A DNA stretch of 34,791 nt from Actinobacteria bacterium casp-actino2 (GTDB lineage Bacteria; Actinomycetota; Acidimicrobiia; Acidimicrobiales; Ilumatobacteraceae): positions 1 through 34,791 of the forward strand of contig LFFB01000004.1 of the NCBI GenBank assembly GCA_001510335.1, in the 5' to 3' direction. Positions within the stretch are counted from its first letter, which is position 1, and every line of letters starts with the position of its first letter. Below the pieces are notes generated by a model that saw only the letters and a list, made by a program, of their open reading frames with translations, searched no databases and was not told the origin of the DNA. The translations under genes were made by a program, and so were the position numbers. Below, one piece after another: positions 25,347 through 33,706 of the stretch.

Positions 25347-26012
25347 ATGCGCTACGGAAAGATTGACTTCGATTACGCCCTCGACCTTGCTGGCCGAGCA
25401 CCAGAAAATGACGGTCCGATCTACATGGTGAACTTCATGAAGTACCGCGACGTCGCCGGCTACGAAGGTGTGGAGGGAGCAGAGAAGTTGGCCAAGCCGG
25501 GAATCTCCGGGGTTGAAGCCGACAATTTGTATAACCCATCCGATGTTCTGACCAAGATTGGCGCTCAAGTTGTCTTCATGGGCGAGATTGTTGCGCAAGG
25601 AACCACGGGCGAGTGGGACCGTATGGCCATCGTGAAGTACGCCAGCCGAGTCTCATTTATGGAAATGCAGAACCGTCCAGACTTCAAAGAGAAGCATGTG
25701 CATAAAGAAGCCGGCATGTTGTACACGATCGTGATGGGCACATTGCCCCGTGGTGAGCATCAGGCGATTGACCGTTCAATGTATTGCACATTTGAATTAA
25801 CTGCAGCACCACAGCAGGGTGATGCATCAAACCGTCAGGCGCGTCTCGCGGTCGAAGGAACCATCGTCGGTGATGGACGCAAGTGGGACGACCTCACGAT
25901 GACTTGGTCAGATGACATTCCGGTCGTCGCATCGCGTGAAGCTGGTGGCGAAGTCATGACAGTCGTGACCAAGATTCAGATCGATCGCATGGGTAAGTCG
26001 TTCATCGCCTAA
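25347..26012 (+). CDS. DUF1330-like (dimeric alpha/beta barrel) protein
   Basis: A 221-residue protein beginning MRYGKIDFDYA. The part PIYMVNFMKYRDVAGYEG ... VVFMGEIVAQGTTGEWDRMAIVKYASRVSFMEMQNRPDF ... HKEAGML follows the ferredoxin-like layout of DUF1330 proteins, with the second strand pair near residues 75-110. A C-terminal region of about 90 residues (YCTFELTAAPQQG to the end) may be a second barrel half. The biochemical role is unknown. ATG 25347 is preferred over TTG 25323: TATGTT at 25335-25340 lies 6 nt before it, a leaderless pattern. The P450 and dioxygenase genes that follow are on the opposite strand. Confidence 0.72.
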   Translation: MRYGKIDFDYALDLAGRAPENDGPIYMVNFMKYRDVAGYEGVEGAEKLAKPGISGVEADNLYNPSDVLTKIGAQVVFMGEIVAQGTTGEWDRMAIVKYASRVSFMEMQNRPDFKEKHVHKEAGMLYTIVMGTLPRGEHQAIDRSMYCTFELTAAPQQGDASNRQARLAVEGTIVGDGRKWDDLTMTWSDDIPVVASREAGGEVMTVVTKIQIDRMGKSFIA

Positions 26013-26024
26013 ATCTGTCGACGA

Positions 26025-27272
26025 CTACTTGGCGGTGAAGGTCACCGGCACTTCATTGAGTCCTAAAACAAAGTTTCCACGTCGCCACGGCAGAGGTCCG
26101 TCAGTCGCAAGTTGCATTGTGTCGAACCGACGCAGAATCTCTTCGAAGAGAACGCGTAGCTCAAGTCGGGCCAGTGGTGCGCCGAGGCAATGATGCCGTC
26201 CGTAAGCCCCGAAAGCCACGTGATCGTTCGGGGTACGGGTGATGTCGAACTTGAAAGGATCTGTGAACACTTTCTCATCGCGATTAGCCGACGGATACAA
26301 CAAAAGAATACGGTCACCCTTGCGAATGTTGAAGCCGTTGACAACGACATCTTGAGTGGCGGTGCGATTCATGTTGCGCACTGGTGTCGCCCAACGCAAC
26401 ATCTCTTCAATCGCATTGGGTAATAGCGAAAGATCATTCTTTAACATTGTTAGCTGATCTTGATTCTGTAACAACGCAGCAATTCCAGCCGAGATCACAT
26501 GCCGTGTTGTTTCATCGCCACCGACGAGTACCAGCATGGTCTCGAACATGACGTCGAGGTCAGAGAGTCTTTCGCCTTCCCATTCGGCGTTAGTGATCAG
26601 ACTGACTAAGTCGTCACCGTCTCCACCACGACGCTCATTCACCTTGGCCATGATGTACTCATTCCAGGCGAATACTGCATGTTCGACTTCGGAGCGAATC
26701 TCTTCACCGCCAGTAGCAAAGAGATCTGACCAGTGAAGAAGCTTTTCGTAATCAGATTCGGGAAGCCCCATCAGTTCGCCAATCATCAACATCGGCAACG
26801 GGGTGGCGATATCGGCAACGAAATCACACGAACCTTGATCAATTACTGAATCAATGAGCTGATTGATTCTCTCGCGCAAGAACGGTTCATGATTGGCGAC
26901 GCGACGTGGAGTGAATCCGTTTCCGACTAAACGCCGACGCTTGGTGTGTTCGGGCGCATCGAAGTTGATCATTGACGGCACAGAACTTTCTGGGCGGGAT
27001 CCTTGACCGGATGAAAAGGTGTGCCACTCGCGGCTCATCATTGAGACAAGTTCGTGACTTGCAGCGCCCCAAATGCCAGTTTTGTCATCCCAATACAACG
27101 GCGCTTCGTTGCGCATCCACTGGGTGAGTTCGTCAAAGTTGGCGTAGAAGTCGGGGGACAACAAACTGATGTCATCACGAGTTAGATGGCCGGCGGGCCC
27201 ACGACCGCCACCAAGCGTGACCGTGAAGTCAAGTTCTGGATCGAGAGTGAAGTCTGGCTCGCTATTGCCCAT
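26025..27272 (-). CDS. cytochrome P450 (CYP125-like haem loop)
   Basis: This 415-residue soluble P450 has GGDETT at 251-256, EMLR at 290-293 and the haem loop FGAYGRHHCLG with Cys362. The loop is one residue longer between F and C than FGxGxHxC, as in CYP125/CYP142-class actinobacterial P450s that oxidise steroid side chains. Substrate assignment by that likeness is only a hint. The gene follows the TauD-like dioxygenase by 9 nt on the same strand, so they are probably cotranscribed from the divergent promoter near 28268-28294. Confidence 0.94.
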   Translation of the reverse strand: MGNSEPDFTLDPELDFTVTLGGGRGPAGHLTRDDISLLSPDFYANFDELTQWMRNEAPLYWDDKTGIWGAASHELVSMMSREWHTFSSGQGSRPESSVPSMINFDAPEHTKRRRLVGNGFTPRRVANHEPFLRERINQLIDSVIDQGSCDFVADIATPLPMLMIGELMGLPESDYEKLLHWSDLFATGGEEIRSEVEHAVFAWNEYIMAKVNERRGGDGDDLVSLITNAEWEGERLSDLDVMFETMLVLVGGDETTRHVISAGIAALLQNQDQLTMLKNDLSLLPNAIEEMLRWATPVRNMNRTATQDVVVNGFNIRKGDRILLLYPSANRDEKVFTDPFKFDITRTPNDHVAFGAYGRHHCLGAPLARLELRVLFEEILRRFDTMQLATDGPLPWRRGNFVLGLNEVPVTFTAK

Positions 27273-27281
27273 CGCTAGAAA

Positions 27282-28250
27282 CTAGCGAGTCGGGCGACCA
27301 CCGACGATGCTGGCGCGCTCCATGATGCGGATCTCGGGCCAGTAATCGCTGCTTGCGTAGTGCTGACAGGCACGATTGTCCCAGAACGCGATGGAGTCTG
27401 GTTCCCAATGGAAGCGACACTGATACTCAACGTTGTCGCTCTCGCGCCACAATTCGGTCAGCCAGCGATCGCTTTCAGCCTCGTCAACTCCGATGATGCG
27501 GCTCAAGAAAACGGGATTGCAGTACAGGTACTTGCGACCGGTCGCAGCGTGGGTTGGTGCGAGGGGATGGACGACGACTGGGTACTTTGCGCGCATCGCA
27601 TCCATTTGGTCGGGGGCAACTTGTTTGCCGAATGACTGCACGAAATCGTGTTCAGCATCGTGCGTATCAACAAATTCGCGTTGCTCATCGGTGAGACCTT
27701 CGTATGCGGCATACATATCGCAGAACAAAGTGTCGCCACCAGATTCGGGAACGTGAATGGCATGTAGCACGGCACCAAGACTTGGGCACTCTCGCCACGT
27801 GACGTCTTGGTGCCACGTGTTTTCATAGCCCTTCACATCAAATGACTTTTCAAATCGAACGAGTTCGGGCTGACCTGTATTAGAGGGAATGAAAGGGTGA
27901 ATTTCTAATTCGCCAAAGCGGGCAGCAAAATCAACATGCTGTTGCGTGGTCACTGGTTGATTGCGAAAGAAGATGACCTTGTATTCGTGCAAGGCCTGAC
28001 GGATGTCATCGATGACGGGTTGGGGGAGATTGGTCGTGAGATCAACGCCGCTGATTTCAGCGCCGATGGTCGCTCCGAGTCGCTTGATCTCGAAATGATT
28101 CCAGGTCAATTGGGCAAGGCGGGCCCGTTCGTCGGCCAAGTGCAGGATCGGACCAACTCTTTTGCCACGAAGGGTCTGACGATCTTTGGTGATGTACGCG
28201 CTCGGGTCCTTGACGGCGATGATGTCGGAGTGAGCAGTAGTTGATTGCAT
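27282..28250 (-). CDS. TauD/TfdA-family Fe(II)/2-oxoglutarate dioxygenase
   Basis: This 322-residue dioxygenase starts at ATG 28250, chosen because a GGGGGA ribosome binding site precedes it by about 4 nt; the open frame further upstream crosses the operator palindrome. Iron ligands are His147-x-Asp149 (NTWHQDVTW) and His297 (CQHYASSDYWP), with Arg312 likely to bind 2-oxoglutarate. The ISGVDLT and FFRNQPVTTQQHVDFAARFG segments are typical of the family. Relatives hydroxylate taurine, alkyl sulfates, 2,4-D or carnitine-type compounds; the substrate here is unknown. It is cotranscribed with the P450 downstream and divergent from another P450. Confidence 0.92.
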   Translation of the reverse strand: MQSTTAHSDIIAVKDPSAYITKDRQTLRGKRVGPILHLADERARLAQLTWNHFEIKRLGATIGAEISGVDLTTNLPQPVIDDIRQALHEYKVIFFRNQPVTTQQHVDFAARFGELEIHPFIPSNTGQPELVRFEKSFDVKGYENTWHQDVTWRECPSLGAVLHAIHVPESGGDTLFCDMYAAYEGLTDEQREFVDTHDAEHDFVQSFGKQVAPDQMDAMRAKYPVVVHPLAPTHAATGRKYLYCNPVFLSRIIGVDEAESDRWLTELWRESDNVEYQCRFHWEPDSIAFWDNRACQHYASSDYWPEIRIMERASIVGGRPTR

Positions 28251-28267
28251 AAATCCCCCAAGGATCC

Positions 28268-28294
28268 GAGTTTCTGACGGGTCGTCAGAAACTC
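28268..28294. promoter_or_regulatory. perfect inverted repeat, candidate TetR-family operator
   Basis: GAGTTTCTGAC and GTCAGAAACTC are perfect 11-bp arms with a 5-bp spacer (GGGTC). The centre TGACGGGTCGTCA resembles TGACG-n3-CGTCA sites of actinobacterial TetR repressors (general pattern, regulator unknown). It lies in the 144-nt gap between the divergent TauD-like and P450 genes. A TAGAGT hexamer for the minus direction abuts it, so a bound repressor would cover that transcription start. No regulator gene is in the window. Confidence 0.7.
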
Positions 28295-28394
28295 TACCCG
28301 AAAAGAGTCCTGCCGATTGCAGGCTGAGGTCCCTGCTATTTCTGCGAGCCCAATCAGGCACAATAGGGGCAGGTCAGTGATCAAGGGGGCAGTT

Positions 28395-29654
28395 ATGTCA
28401 GATCGTCAACCAGCCAACGTCGAGGAAGCCGGATACGCCTTTGTGATCCCCGATTCGTATGCCGATGAAGAATTCTTCTACCGAGCCTGCGCGATGCTAC
28501 GCGAGCAGGACCCCGTTCATTGGGTGAACGGCGAAGGGCTTGGTTTCAATTCATTTTGGGCGATTACGAAGTCGGCAGACATTTTTGACATCGAAGTTCG
28601 CAACAAGATTTTCCTGAATGAGCCACGCCCGGTTTTAAGCGATTTAGAGTCCGACCGTCGCCGTGCCGAAGACGGCGACATGTTGCGCACCCTGATTCAT
28701 GTTGACGACCCAGAGCACCGTGATTTGCGCGGAGTGACGTCGGAGTGGTTCTTGCCAAAGAACTTGGCGAAGTTAGAGGGCATGCTTGATATGTACGCGA
28801 ATCGCTACGTCGACAAGATGTATTCATTGGGCGGTCAATGTGATTTTGCGAAAGACATCGCCATGATGTTCCCGCTCAATGTGATCTTGTCGATTTTGGG
28901 ATTGCCCGAAAGCGATTACGGTCGCATGTTGACTCTCACCCAAGAGTTGTTTGGCGCACAAGATGAAGATATGCAACGCGGTTCGGATCCAATTGACATC
29001 ATTGCCGTCATTCAAGATTTCTTCGCTTACTTCACAAGACTCACGGAAGAACGGCGAGCGAACCCCACCGATGACATGGCATCGGTCGTCGCTAATGCGC
29101 GAATCAACGGCGAAGAACTCACGTTGATTCAGACAATTTCTTATTACGTCATCACGGCGACAGCGGGTCACGACACCACCGCATCAGCGATTGCTGGTGG
29201 ATTGCACGCGTTGATCGAGAACCCCGATCAGTTGGCTCGCTTGAAGAACGATATGAGTTTGTTGAACACAGCTGCCGATGAAATCATTCGCTGGGTCACG
29301 CCGGTGAAACATTTCATGCGTACGGCTACAGAAGATTTCCCTTTGCGCGACAAAGTGATCAAGGCTGGCGATTCGGTGCTGCTGTCGTATCCATCAGGTA
29401 ACCGCGACACTGAAGCGTTCGTTGATCCCGACAAGTTCGATGTTGGTCGCTCGCCGAACAAGCATTTATCTTTCGGCTTTGGCGTGCACTATTGCCTCGG
29501 GGCAATGTTGGCCCGTATGGAGATCAAAGCATTTTTGAAAGCATTGTTGCCACGACTTGAAAGCGTCGAACTCAAGGGTGAACCGAAGTGGACGAAAACA
29601 ATTTTCGTCGGCGGCCTGAAGACCCTGCCGATCAAATACAAGATGACGGCTTAA
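28395..29654 (+). CDS. cytochrome P450
   Basis: This 419-residue soluble P450 has AGHDTT at 257-262, EIIR at 296-299 and the haem loop FGFGVHYCLG with Cys367. The start is ATG 28395 with GGGGG 5 nt upstream. It shares WVTPV/WATPV, SYPSGNRD/YPSANRD and the PESDY helix with the P450 at 26025-27272, so these two are closer to each other than to the two P450s near the left end. It is divergent from the TauD-P450 pair and probably shares its operator. It ends at a strong palindromic terminator. Confidence 0.95.
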   Translation: MSDRQPANVEEAGYAFVIPDSYADEEFFYRACAMLREQDPVHWVNGEGLGFNSFWAITKSADIFDIEVRNKIFLNEPRPVLSDLESDRRRAEDGDMLRTLIHVDDPEHRDLRGVTSEWFLPKNLAKLEGMLDMYANRYVDKMYSLGGQCDFAKDIAMMFPLNVILSILGLPESDYGRMLTLTQELFGAQDEDMQRGSDPIDIIAVIQDFFAYFTRLTEERRANPTDDMASVVANARINGEELTLIQTISYYVITATAGHDTTASAIAGGLHALIENPDQLARLKNDMSLLNTAADEIIRWVTPVKHFMRTATEDFPLRDKVIKAGDSVLLSYPSGNRDTEAFVDPDKFDVGRSPNKHLSFGFGVHYCLGAMLARMEIKAFLKALLPRLESVELKGEPKWTKTIFVGGLKTLPIKYKMTA

Positions 29655-29666
29655 TTCTTTGTGAAA

Positions 29667-29709
29667 CTGGTGTCGTTTGAGTTGGTATTACCGACTCAAA
29701 CGACACCAG
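29667..29709. terminator. palindromic bidirectional terminator-like repeat, copy 2
   Basis: CTGGTGTCGTTTGAGT (29667-29682) and ACTCAAACGACACCAG (29694-29709) form a perfect 16-bp stem around an 11-nt loop (TGGTATTACCG). It fills most of the 59-nt gap between the convergent P450 and amidohydrolase genes. It is homologous to the element at 8371-8413 (34 of 43 positions), and both contain GGTAT-ACC in the loop. Confidence 0.8.
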
Positions 29710-29713
29710 AATC

Positions 29714-31390
29714 TCAACGGGGACTTGGTTTGACGAGGCGGCCGGGTAATGAGTCAAGGGCGGGTTGTAGCAAATTGCCGTCGCGTTGAACTTCGACACC
29801 GTTCACGAATGAATGATGCATGCCAGTTGGCTGATCGGCAGTCAATCGTTCACCATTGGCAGGAAAATCAACGACTCGGCGAACCGGCCCGGGGGACACT
29901 GTCGCCGCATCGAAAACGACAATGTCGGCCAACGCTCCAACTCGTAAGATTCCGCGATCGGTGAAGCCAAACAAATCGGCTTGAACCTGAGTGAGTTTGT
30001 GTACTGCGTTTTCTAACGTGAGAACCTTTTTGTCACGTACCCAAGATCCGAGTAAGTCGGTTGACAAAACTGCGTCACATAGTTGACCTACGTGGGCGCC
30101 CGCATCAGACAAACCAAGTGTGCAGCCTTCGGTGTTCAACAGCATCGCAACACCCTCGGCATCATCATTGGCCAACATCGCTCTGACCCGAAGTTTGAGA
30201 TCGGGTTCGAGTAACGCAAGTTCAAGCAACAGATCAAATGGATCAGCGCCTGTTTCGTTGGCGATATCGGTGAGGCAGCGACCCACCAAATCTGGTGATG
30301 ACGGTGCGTCCATGATCTCGTAGCTGTCCCAACGAGGAATGAGACCCTGCTTGTTTTCCCAACCGACACGCACGCGGTTGCGCCATTCATGACTCGCAAA
30401 CGCGGTGCGTCGTTCGTCAATTGACTTGGGCATCAACTCGGCGAAAATAGGACTGGTGTTTAACGTGAATGGTTCAACCATGGTCATCGAAAAACAAAGT
30501 GGTCGACACGAAACTTGTGGCCAGACGTCTATGCCGCGAGCGAGACCTTCTTGATGCACTTCTACTGCTTTGAGATGGGTTCCCTGTGAAGTTGTGAGCA
30601 ACGCCGTATAAGTAATTGGTGCGCCTACTTTGGGCTGCAGCACGTAGCAGTCGGCGAAACTTAAGTTCTCGCCTCCATTGACTCCAATCACACCACGACC
30701 AGAGTCACCAACTGCCTTGCACAATGCTTCAATCTCATCAGCGGCCGCCCAACGACTGGGAATCGGCTGTCCATCGGCACCGCGGTGAGTGACGGCGAAG
30801 CTGGTTGCGAATCCGGCGGCGCCAGCTGCCATGGCTTCAGAAACTAAATTGGTCATTCGAGAAATCTCATCCGTTGTGGCAGCGCGCCCAACTGATTGAT
30901 CACCCATCACAAAAATACGAAGTGGTGTGTGGCCGACGTATGCCGCAAAGTTCAACAATGTGCCGTGTTGTTCGATCGATGCAAGGTATTCGGGGAAAGA
31001 TTCAAAGTCCCAAGGGATTCCAGCGTTGAGGGTCGCTGGATCCATATCTTCAACTTTTTCCATGGTGTTGGCGATCAACGCACGATCTTGAGGTCGTGTG
31101 GGAGCGATCGAAAAGCCACAGTTTCCGGCGACCACAGTGGTGACGCCGTGATAGCACGATGGTGTGAGTGCGGGATCCCAAAATGCTTGTGCGTCGTAAT
31201 GGGTATGGATGTCAATAAAGCCGGGAGCGACAACGCGACCACTTGCATCAATGACGACGTCACCTTGCAAGTTCGGTCCGATTTCGATGACACGGTCGCC
31301 TTCAATCAGAACATCGGCGAGGAAGCCAGGATTACCTGTTCCGTCGACTACTAAACCGTTCTTGATGACTGTTGTTTTCCCCATGATCAC
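29714..31390 (-). CDS. N-acyl-D-amino-acid deacylase-type amidohydrolase
   Basis: This 558-residue metal-dependent hydrolase of the D-aminoacylase branch of the amidohydrolase superfamily starts MIMGKTTVIKNGLVVDGTGNPG. ATG at 31390 or 31384 is possible. The metal-binding FIDIHTHYDAQAFWD (HxH) is followed by GVTTVVAGNCGFSIAPTRP, and the C-terminal LSDAGAHVG holds the late catalytic Asp. Closing strands VGALADIVVFDAATV are typical. Known members hydrolyse N-acyl-D-amino acids, but this 558-residue subgroup is common in actinobacteria with unproved substrates. The gene lies on its own, in a convergent position to the P450. Confidence 0.9.
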   Translation of the reverse strand: MIMGKTTVIKNGLVVDGTGNPGFLADVLIEGDRVIEIGPNLQGDVVIDASGRVVAPGFIDIHTHYDAQAFWDPALTPSCYHGVTTVVAGNCGFSIAPTRPQDRALIANTMEKVEDMDPATLNAGIPWDFESFPEYLASIEQHGTLLNFAAYVGHTPLRIFVMGDQSVGRAATTDEISRMTNLVSEAMAAGAAGFATSFAVTHRGADGQPIPSRWAAADEIEALCKAVGDSGRGVIGVNGGENLSFADCYVLQPKVGAPITYTALLTTSQGTHLKAVEVHQEGLARGIDVWPQVSCRPLCFSMTMVEPFTLNTSPIFAELMPKSIDERRTAFASHEWRNRVRVGWENKQGLIPRWDSYEIMDAPSSPDLVGRCLTDIANETGADPFDLLLELALLEPDLKLRVRAMLANDDAEGVAMLLNTEGCTLGLSDAGAHVGQLCDAVLSTDLLGSWVRDKKVLTLENAVHKLTQVQADLFGFTDRGILRVGALADIVVFDAATVSPGPVRRVVDFPANGERLTADQPTGMHHSFVNGVEVQRDGNLLQPALDSLPGRLVKPSPR

Positions 31391-31429
31391 AGTGTTTCAC
31401 ATGGGCTTCAGGCTGTACCTGTTCAGTGA

Positions 31430-32656
31430 TCAGTCTTTGGAGTCGATTGACACGGCGAGTTCGTATTGATCGCTCACTGAGCTATCAAGACCAACTGGAG
31501 TTGCATCGTCGCCAAACCAGAAACGCAATTGAGCGGTCACCGCGTGTTTGATGATGGGGAAGCCAAATTCAACTGGCCCGGCGGGTGGAATGCAGCCATC
31601 TTCGCCGAGAGCCCTGAGTGGCCCAAATCCTTCCAAGAAGGATTCCAACCCTGAAGCGATTGCGACCCCGATGATTCCAGTGCCATTGCCAAAAGTACAA
31701 AAGTCGGTAAAGCCGTTGTGTCCCATTTCGTCAATGATCCATAGACGACTGGGTCCTGGAACAGCCTCAAATGAAGGACGAGTTGATTCTTCGGCAGAGA
31801 TGATTGCGTCAAGAGCACCAGCGATAAAGAACGAGGGCTTGTCGGGCAATGTTCTGGCGGTGCTCGGCTCGCTCGTCATGCCCAGGGCACCGGAGGCGAG
31901 TGAGATATAGCCGTCGATGCGATCGTCAAAAGCGGCGCTAAGAATGGTTCCTCCACCGGCTGAATGGCCTACGGCGGCAACCCGTGAAGTGTCAATATGT
32001 TGACTGAGTGGCGAGGTCGGACTGCTGCTTCCATTAAACAATAAGTCAAGGGCGCCCAGTAAATCGCCGTCAGCTAAATTCCGGTCTTCGGCGACTCGAC
32101 TGAGAAGGCTTATAAGGTTTCGTGACCGGTGTTCGGGTGCAGCGACGATCATGCCCCAACTTGCCAGATGTGAAGTGAGGAACGTGCTTTGAAATCTGAA
32201 ACCAAATGCACCATGACTGAATAACACGACGGGAAAAGCCCCGTTGGCTACTTTGGCATCTCGCCCAGCCTCATATTCGTAAACCACGGGGACATTAGAG
32301 GTGAGAATTGCGACAACTGCTTCAGGAATGAAGTCACGCATGTCGTAACTGTCGGTACCCATTGTGCCTTCCACTGCGGGATACCAGACTTCGACTTCGT
32401 TGCCCGCTGCAAGTTCAAGTGTTGTGACTCCGACGGGGTACGGGCCGGCTGCGGTGTACATCATTGCTTCGACTGCTGGATCAAGAGTTGCGGCTGGCGC
32501 TTCGGTCGCTGGGGCTGCGTTGGTCGGAGCTTCTGTCGTTAACGACTCGGTCGTTGGTGCGACAGATGCGGTCGACGCTGAGTCATTTTCTCCACAAGCA
32601 GAGAGGGCGATGGCGGCGAGCAGGGATGAGATAAGCATGCAGTGACGCATTGACAT
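31430..32656 (-). CDS. secreted lipoprotein alpha/beta hydrolase (PAF-acetylhydrolase-like)
   Basis: This 408-residue protein has a lipoprotein signal peptide ending LSAC (Cys at about residue 21), then a Thr/Ala/Glu-rich linker (about 22-60) and a hydrolase domain. The nucleophile elbow is GHSAGGGTI, the acid probably in GALDAIISAEES, and the histidine in DEMGHNGF. The opening VWYPAVEG, VLFSHGAFG and oxyanion region resemble platelet-activating-factor acetylhydrolase, chlorophyllase and cutinase-like lipases. It probably hydrolyses esters at the cell surface; the substrate is unknown. It is transcribed in the same direction as the amidohydrolase downstream (39 nt gap). Confidence 0.87.
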   Translation of the reverse strand: MSMRHCMLISSLLAAIALSACGENDSASTASVAPTTESLTTEAPTNAAPATEAPAATLDPAVEAMMYTAAGPYPVGVTTLELAAGNEVEVWYPAVEGTMGTDSYDMRDFIPEAVVAILTSNVPVVYEYEAGRDAKVANGAFPVVLFSHGAFGFRFQSTFLTSHLASWGMIVAAPEHRSRNLISLLSRVAEDRNLADGDLLGALDLLFNGSSSPTSPLSQHIDTSRVAAVGHSAGGGTILSAAFDDRIDGYISLASGALGMTSEPSTARTLPDKPSFFIAGALDAIISAEESTRPSFEAVPGPSRLWIIDEMGHNGFTDFCTFGNGTGIIGVAIASGLESFLEGFGPLRALGEDGCIPPAGPVEFGFPIIKHAVTAQLRFWFGDDATPVGLDSSVSDQYELAVSIDSKD

Positions 32657-32755
32657 GGATTAAGTATCACAGGTAGGAGAGGTAGGGGTGAACGAAGAAA
32701 GGTTGGGTCCACCTGGACAAGCCGGGAATGCTCGATCGCAGGTAGGCTGACTACT

Positions 32756-32777
32756 CCGATTTGGTTCGCCAAATCGG
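32756..32777 (+). other. hairpin in the 5' leader of tRNA-Cys
   Basis: CCGATTTGG-TTCG-CCAAATCGG is a perfect 9-bp stem with a TTCG tetraloop that ends 2 nt before the tRNA. A TAGGCT -10-like hexamer (32742-32747) lies just before it, so the hairpin may be the first structure of the precursor tRNA. There is no T run, so a terminator is unlikely. Confidence 0.6.
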
Positions 32778-32779
32778 TT

Positions 32780-32851
32780 GGCGACGTGGCCGAGTGGTTT
32801 AGGCAAGGGCCTGCAAAGCCCTGTACCTGGGTTCGATTCCCAGCGTCGCCT
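32780..32851 (+). tRNA. tRNA-Cys (GCA)
   Basis: Acceptor GGCGACG (32780-32786) pairs with CGTCGCC (32844-32850), with discriminator T at 32851. The anticodon arm GGGCCTGCAAAGCCC gives GCA. The T arm is CTGGGTTCGATTCCCAG. No CCA is encoded. The 3' part, from 32831 on, is duplicated at 33928-33950, so the gene seems to serve as an integration site and remains intact after insertion. Confidence 0.95.
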
Positions 32852-32853
32852 CT
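32831..32853 (+). repeat. attachment-site-like direct repeat, proximal copy (tRNA-Cys 3' end)
   Basis: This 23-nt sequence starts GTTCGATTCCCAG, covers the T loop to the acceptor end of tRNA-Cys plus two bases, and is identical to 33928-33950. Allowing one mismatch it extends to 32826 (28 nt). Such copies of a tRNA 3' end mark the borders of integrated elements made by tyrosine recombinases. Confidence 0.85.
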
Positions 32854-33217
32854 AGTTTTTGCTGGCCTTATGAGGGTGGTGGCACTTCGATGGCACTTAG
32901 TTCTGCGTATCTGAGTGATTGCACCTACGCTCTGTCGGAAGATGTGATAACTGCTGCCACTCAGTAAACGTCAGCGAGCCTAAGGGTCTTTTCAACATGA
33001 CTAAGCCATCAAGCAAGGCATTCATTCGTTGACTTGTGGCTTCGTAACGGTGGCAGTGAAGTCGACCTAGCGCGACTGGCGGTTGGAGCGGGACCGCTAA
33101 GGTCGGGGAGTTAGGCACACCATCGTGCTGCGGAACGGACACTCACGGCCCACCCTGTGGTTTCACGGTTAGACCGATTGTGAACTCGCTTCTTCTAACA
33201 TCGCTAGTCTTAGAGAA
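32854..33217. other. 364-nt islet left end without a convincing gene
   Basis: No ORF here has recognisable protein features. An 81-codon minus-strand frame (32897-33142) lacks a family match and a good ribosome site. The only structure seen is a pair of TGGCACTT direct repeats at 32880-32887 and 32891-32898, 11 bp apart (one helical turn), close to the left attachment copy. A weak promoter-like TAGTCT (33205-33210) lies 7 nt before the pentapeptide gene. The region may be a decayed remnant of the element's recombination genes (inference). Confidence 0.5.
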
Positions 33218-33706
33218 ATGATTGTCAACGGCCACAAAATTGAACCGAACGCAGACCTAGTTGGCGCAAAACTGATTGGCGCTGACCTTCATGGTGCAAA
33301 CCTGATTGGCGCAAAACTGACTAGGGCAGATCTGACTGGGGCAAACCTGACTGGTGCAGACCTGAGTCATGCAAACCTGCAAGGCGTTGGCTTGTCTGGT
33401 GCAAATCTGACTGGTGTAAAATTGCATTACGTAAACCTTCGTGGCGCAGACCTGACGGGGGCAAACCTGTCTGCCGCAGACCTGTTTGGCACGGACTTGA
33501 TTGACGCAAACCTGACTGACGCAAACCTGACTGAGGCAAACCTGACTAGGGCAAGGATATATGCAGCAGACCTGTCTCATGCAAACCTGACTGACGCAAA
33601 CTTGAATGACGCAAACTTGACTGACGCAAAACGGCTTGGCGCAAAACGGCTTGGCGCAAACCTGTTTGGTGTAATCCGAAGAGTCTTGCAAACCTTGAAC
33701 CGTTGA
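33218..33706 (+). CDS. pentapeptide-repeat protein
   Basis: A 162-residue protein with about 26 consecutive A(D/N)LxX pentapeptides from about residue 12 (NADLVGAKLIGADLHGANL) to about 150. This predicts a right-handed quadrilateral beta-helix of about six to seven coils. The N-terminal cap is MIVNGHKIEP. Family members include DNA-mimic gyrase protectors such as MfpA and Qnr, but most have no known role and none is assigned here. The DNA shows 15-bp near-repeats based on GCAAACCTGACTG. The last 11 residues (VIRRVLQTLNR) are unlike the repeats and lie in a region that codes better in another frame. Confidence 0.88.
   Translation: MIVNGHKIEPNADLVGAKLIGADLHGANLIGAKLTRADLTGANLTGADLSHANLQGVGLSGANLTGVKLHYVNLRGADLTGANLSAADLFGTDLIDANLTDANLTEANLTRARIYAADLSHANLTDANLNDANLTDAKRLGAKRLGANLFGVIRRVLQTLNR

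Noticed and set aside
26180-26212. Apparent one-residue insertion in a P450 haem loop
   Set aside because: The FGxxGxHxCxG spacing is known in CYP125-type enzymes, so it is not a defect.
32897-33142. 81-codon minus-strand ORF as an integrase remnant
   Set aside because: No Arg-His-Arg-Tyr catalytic pattern or other recombinase motif is visible.
33239-33660. CRISPR-like regular repeats
   Set aside because: The units are contiguous 15-bp coding repeats without spacers and encode pentapeptides.
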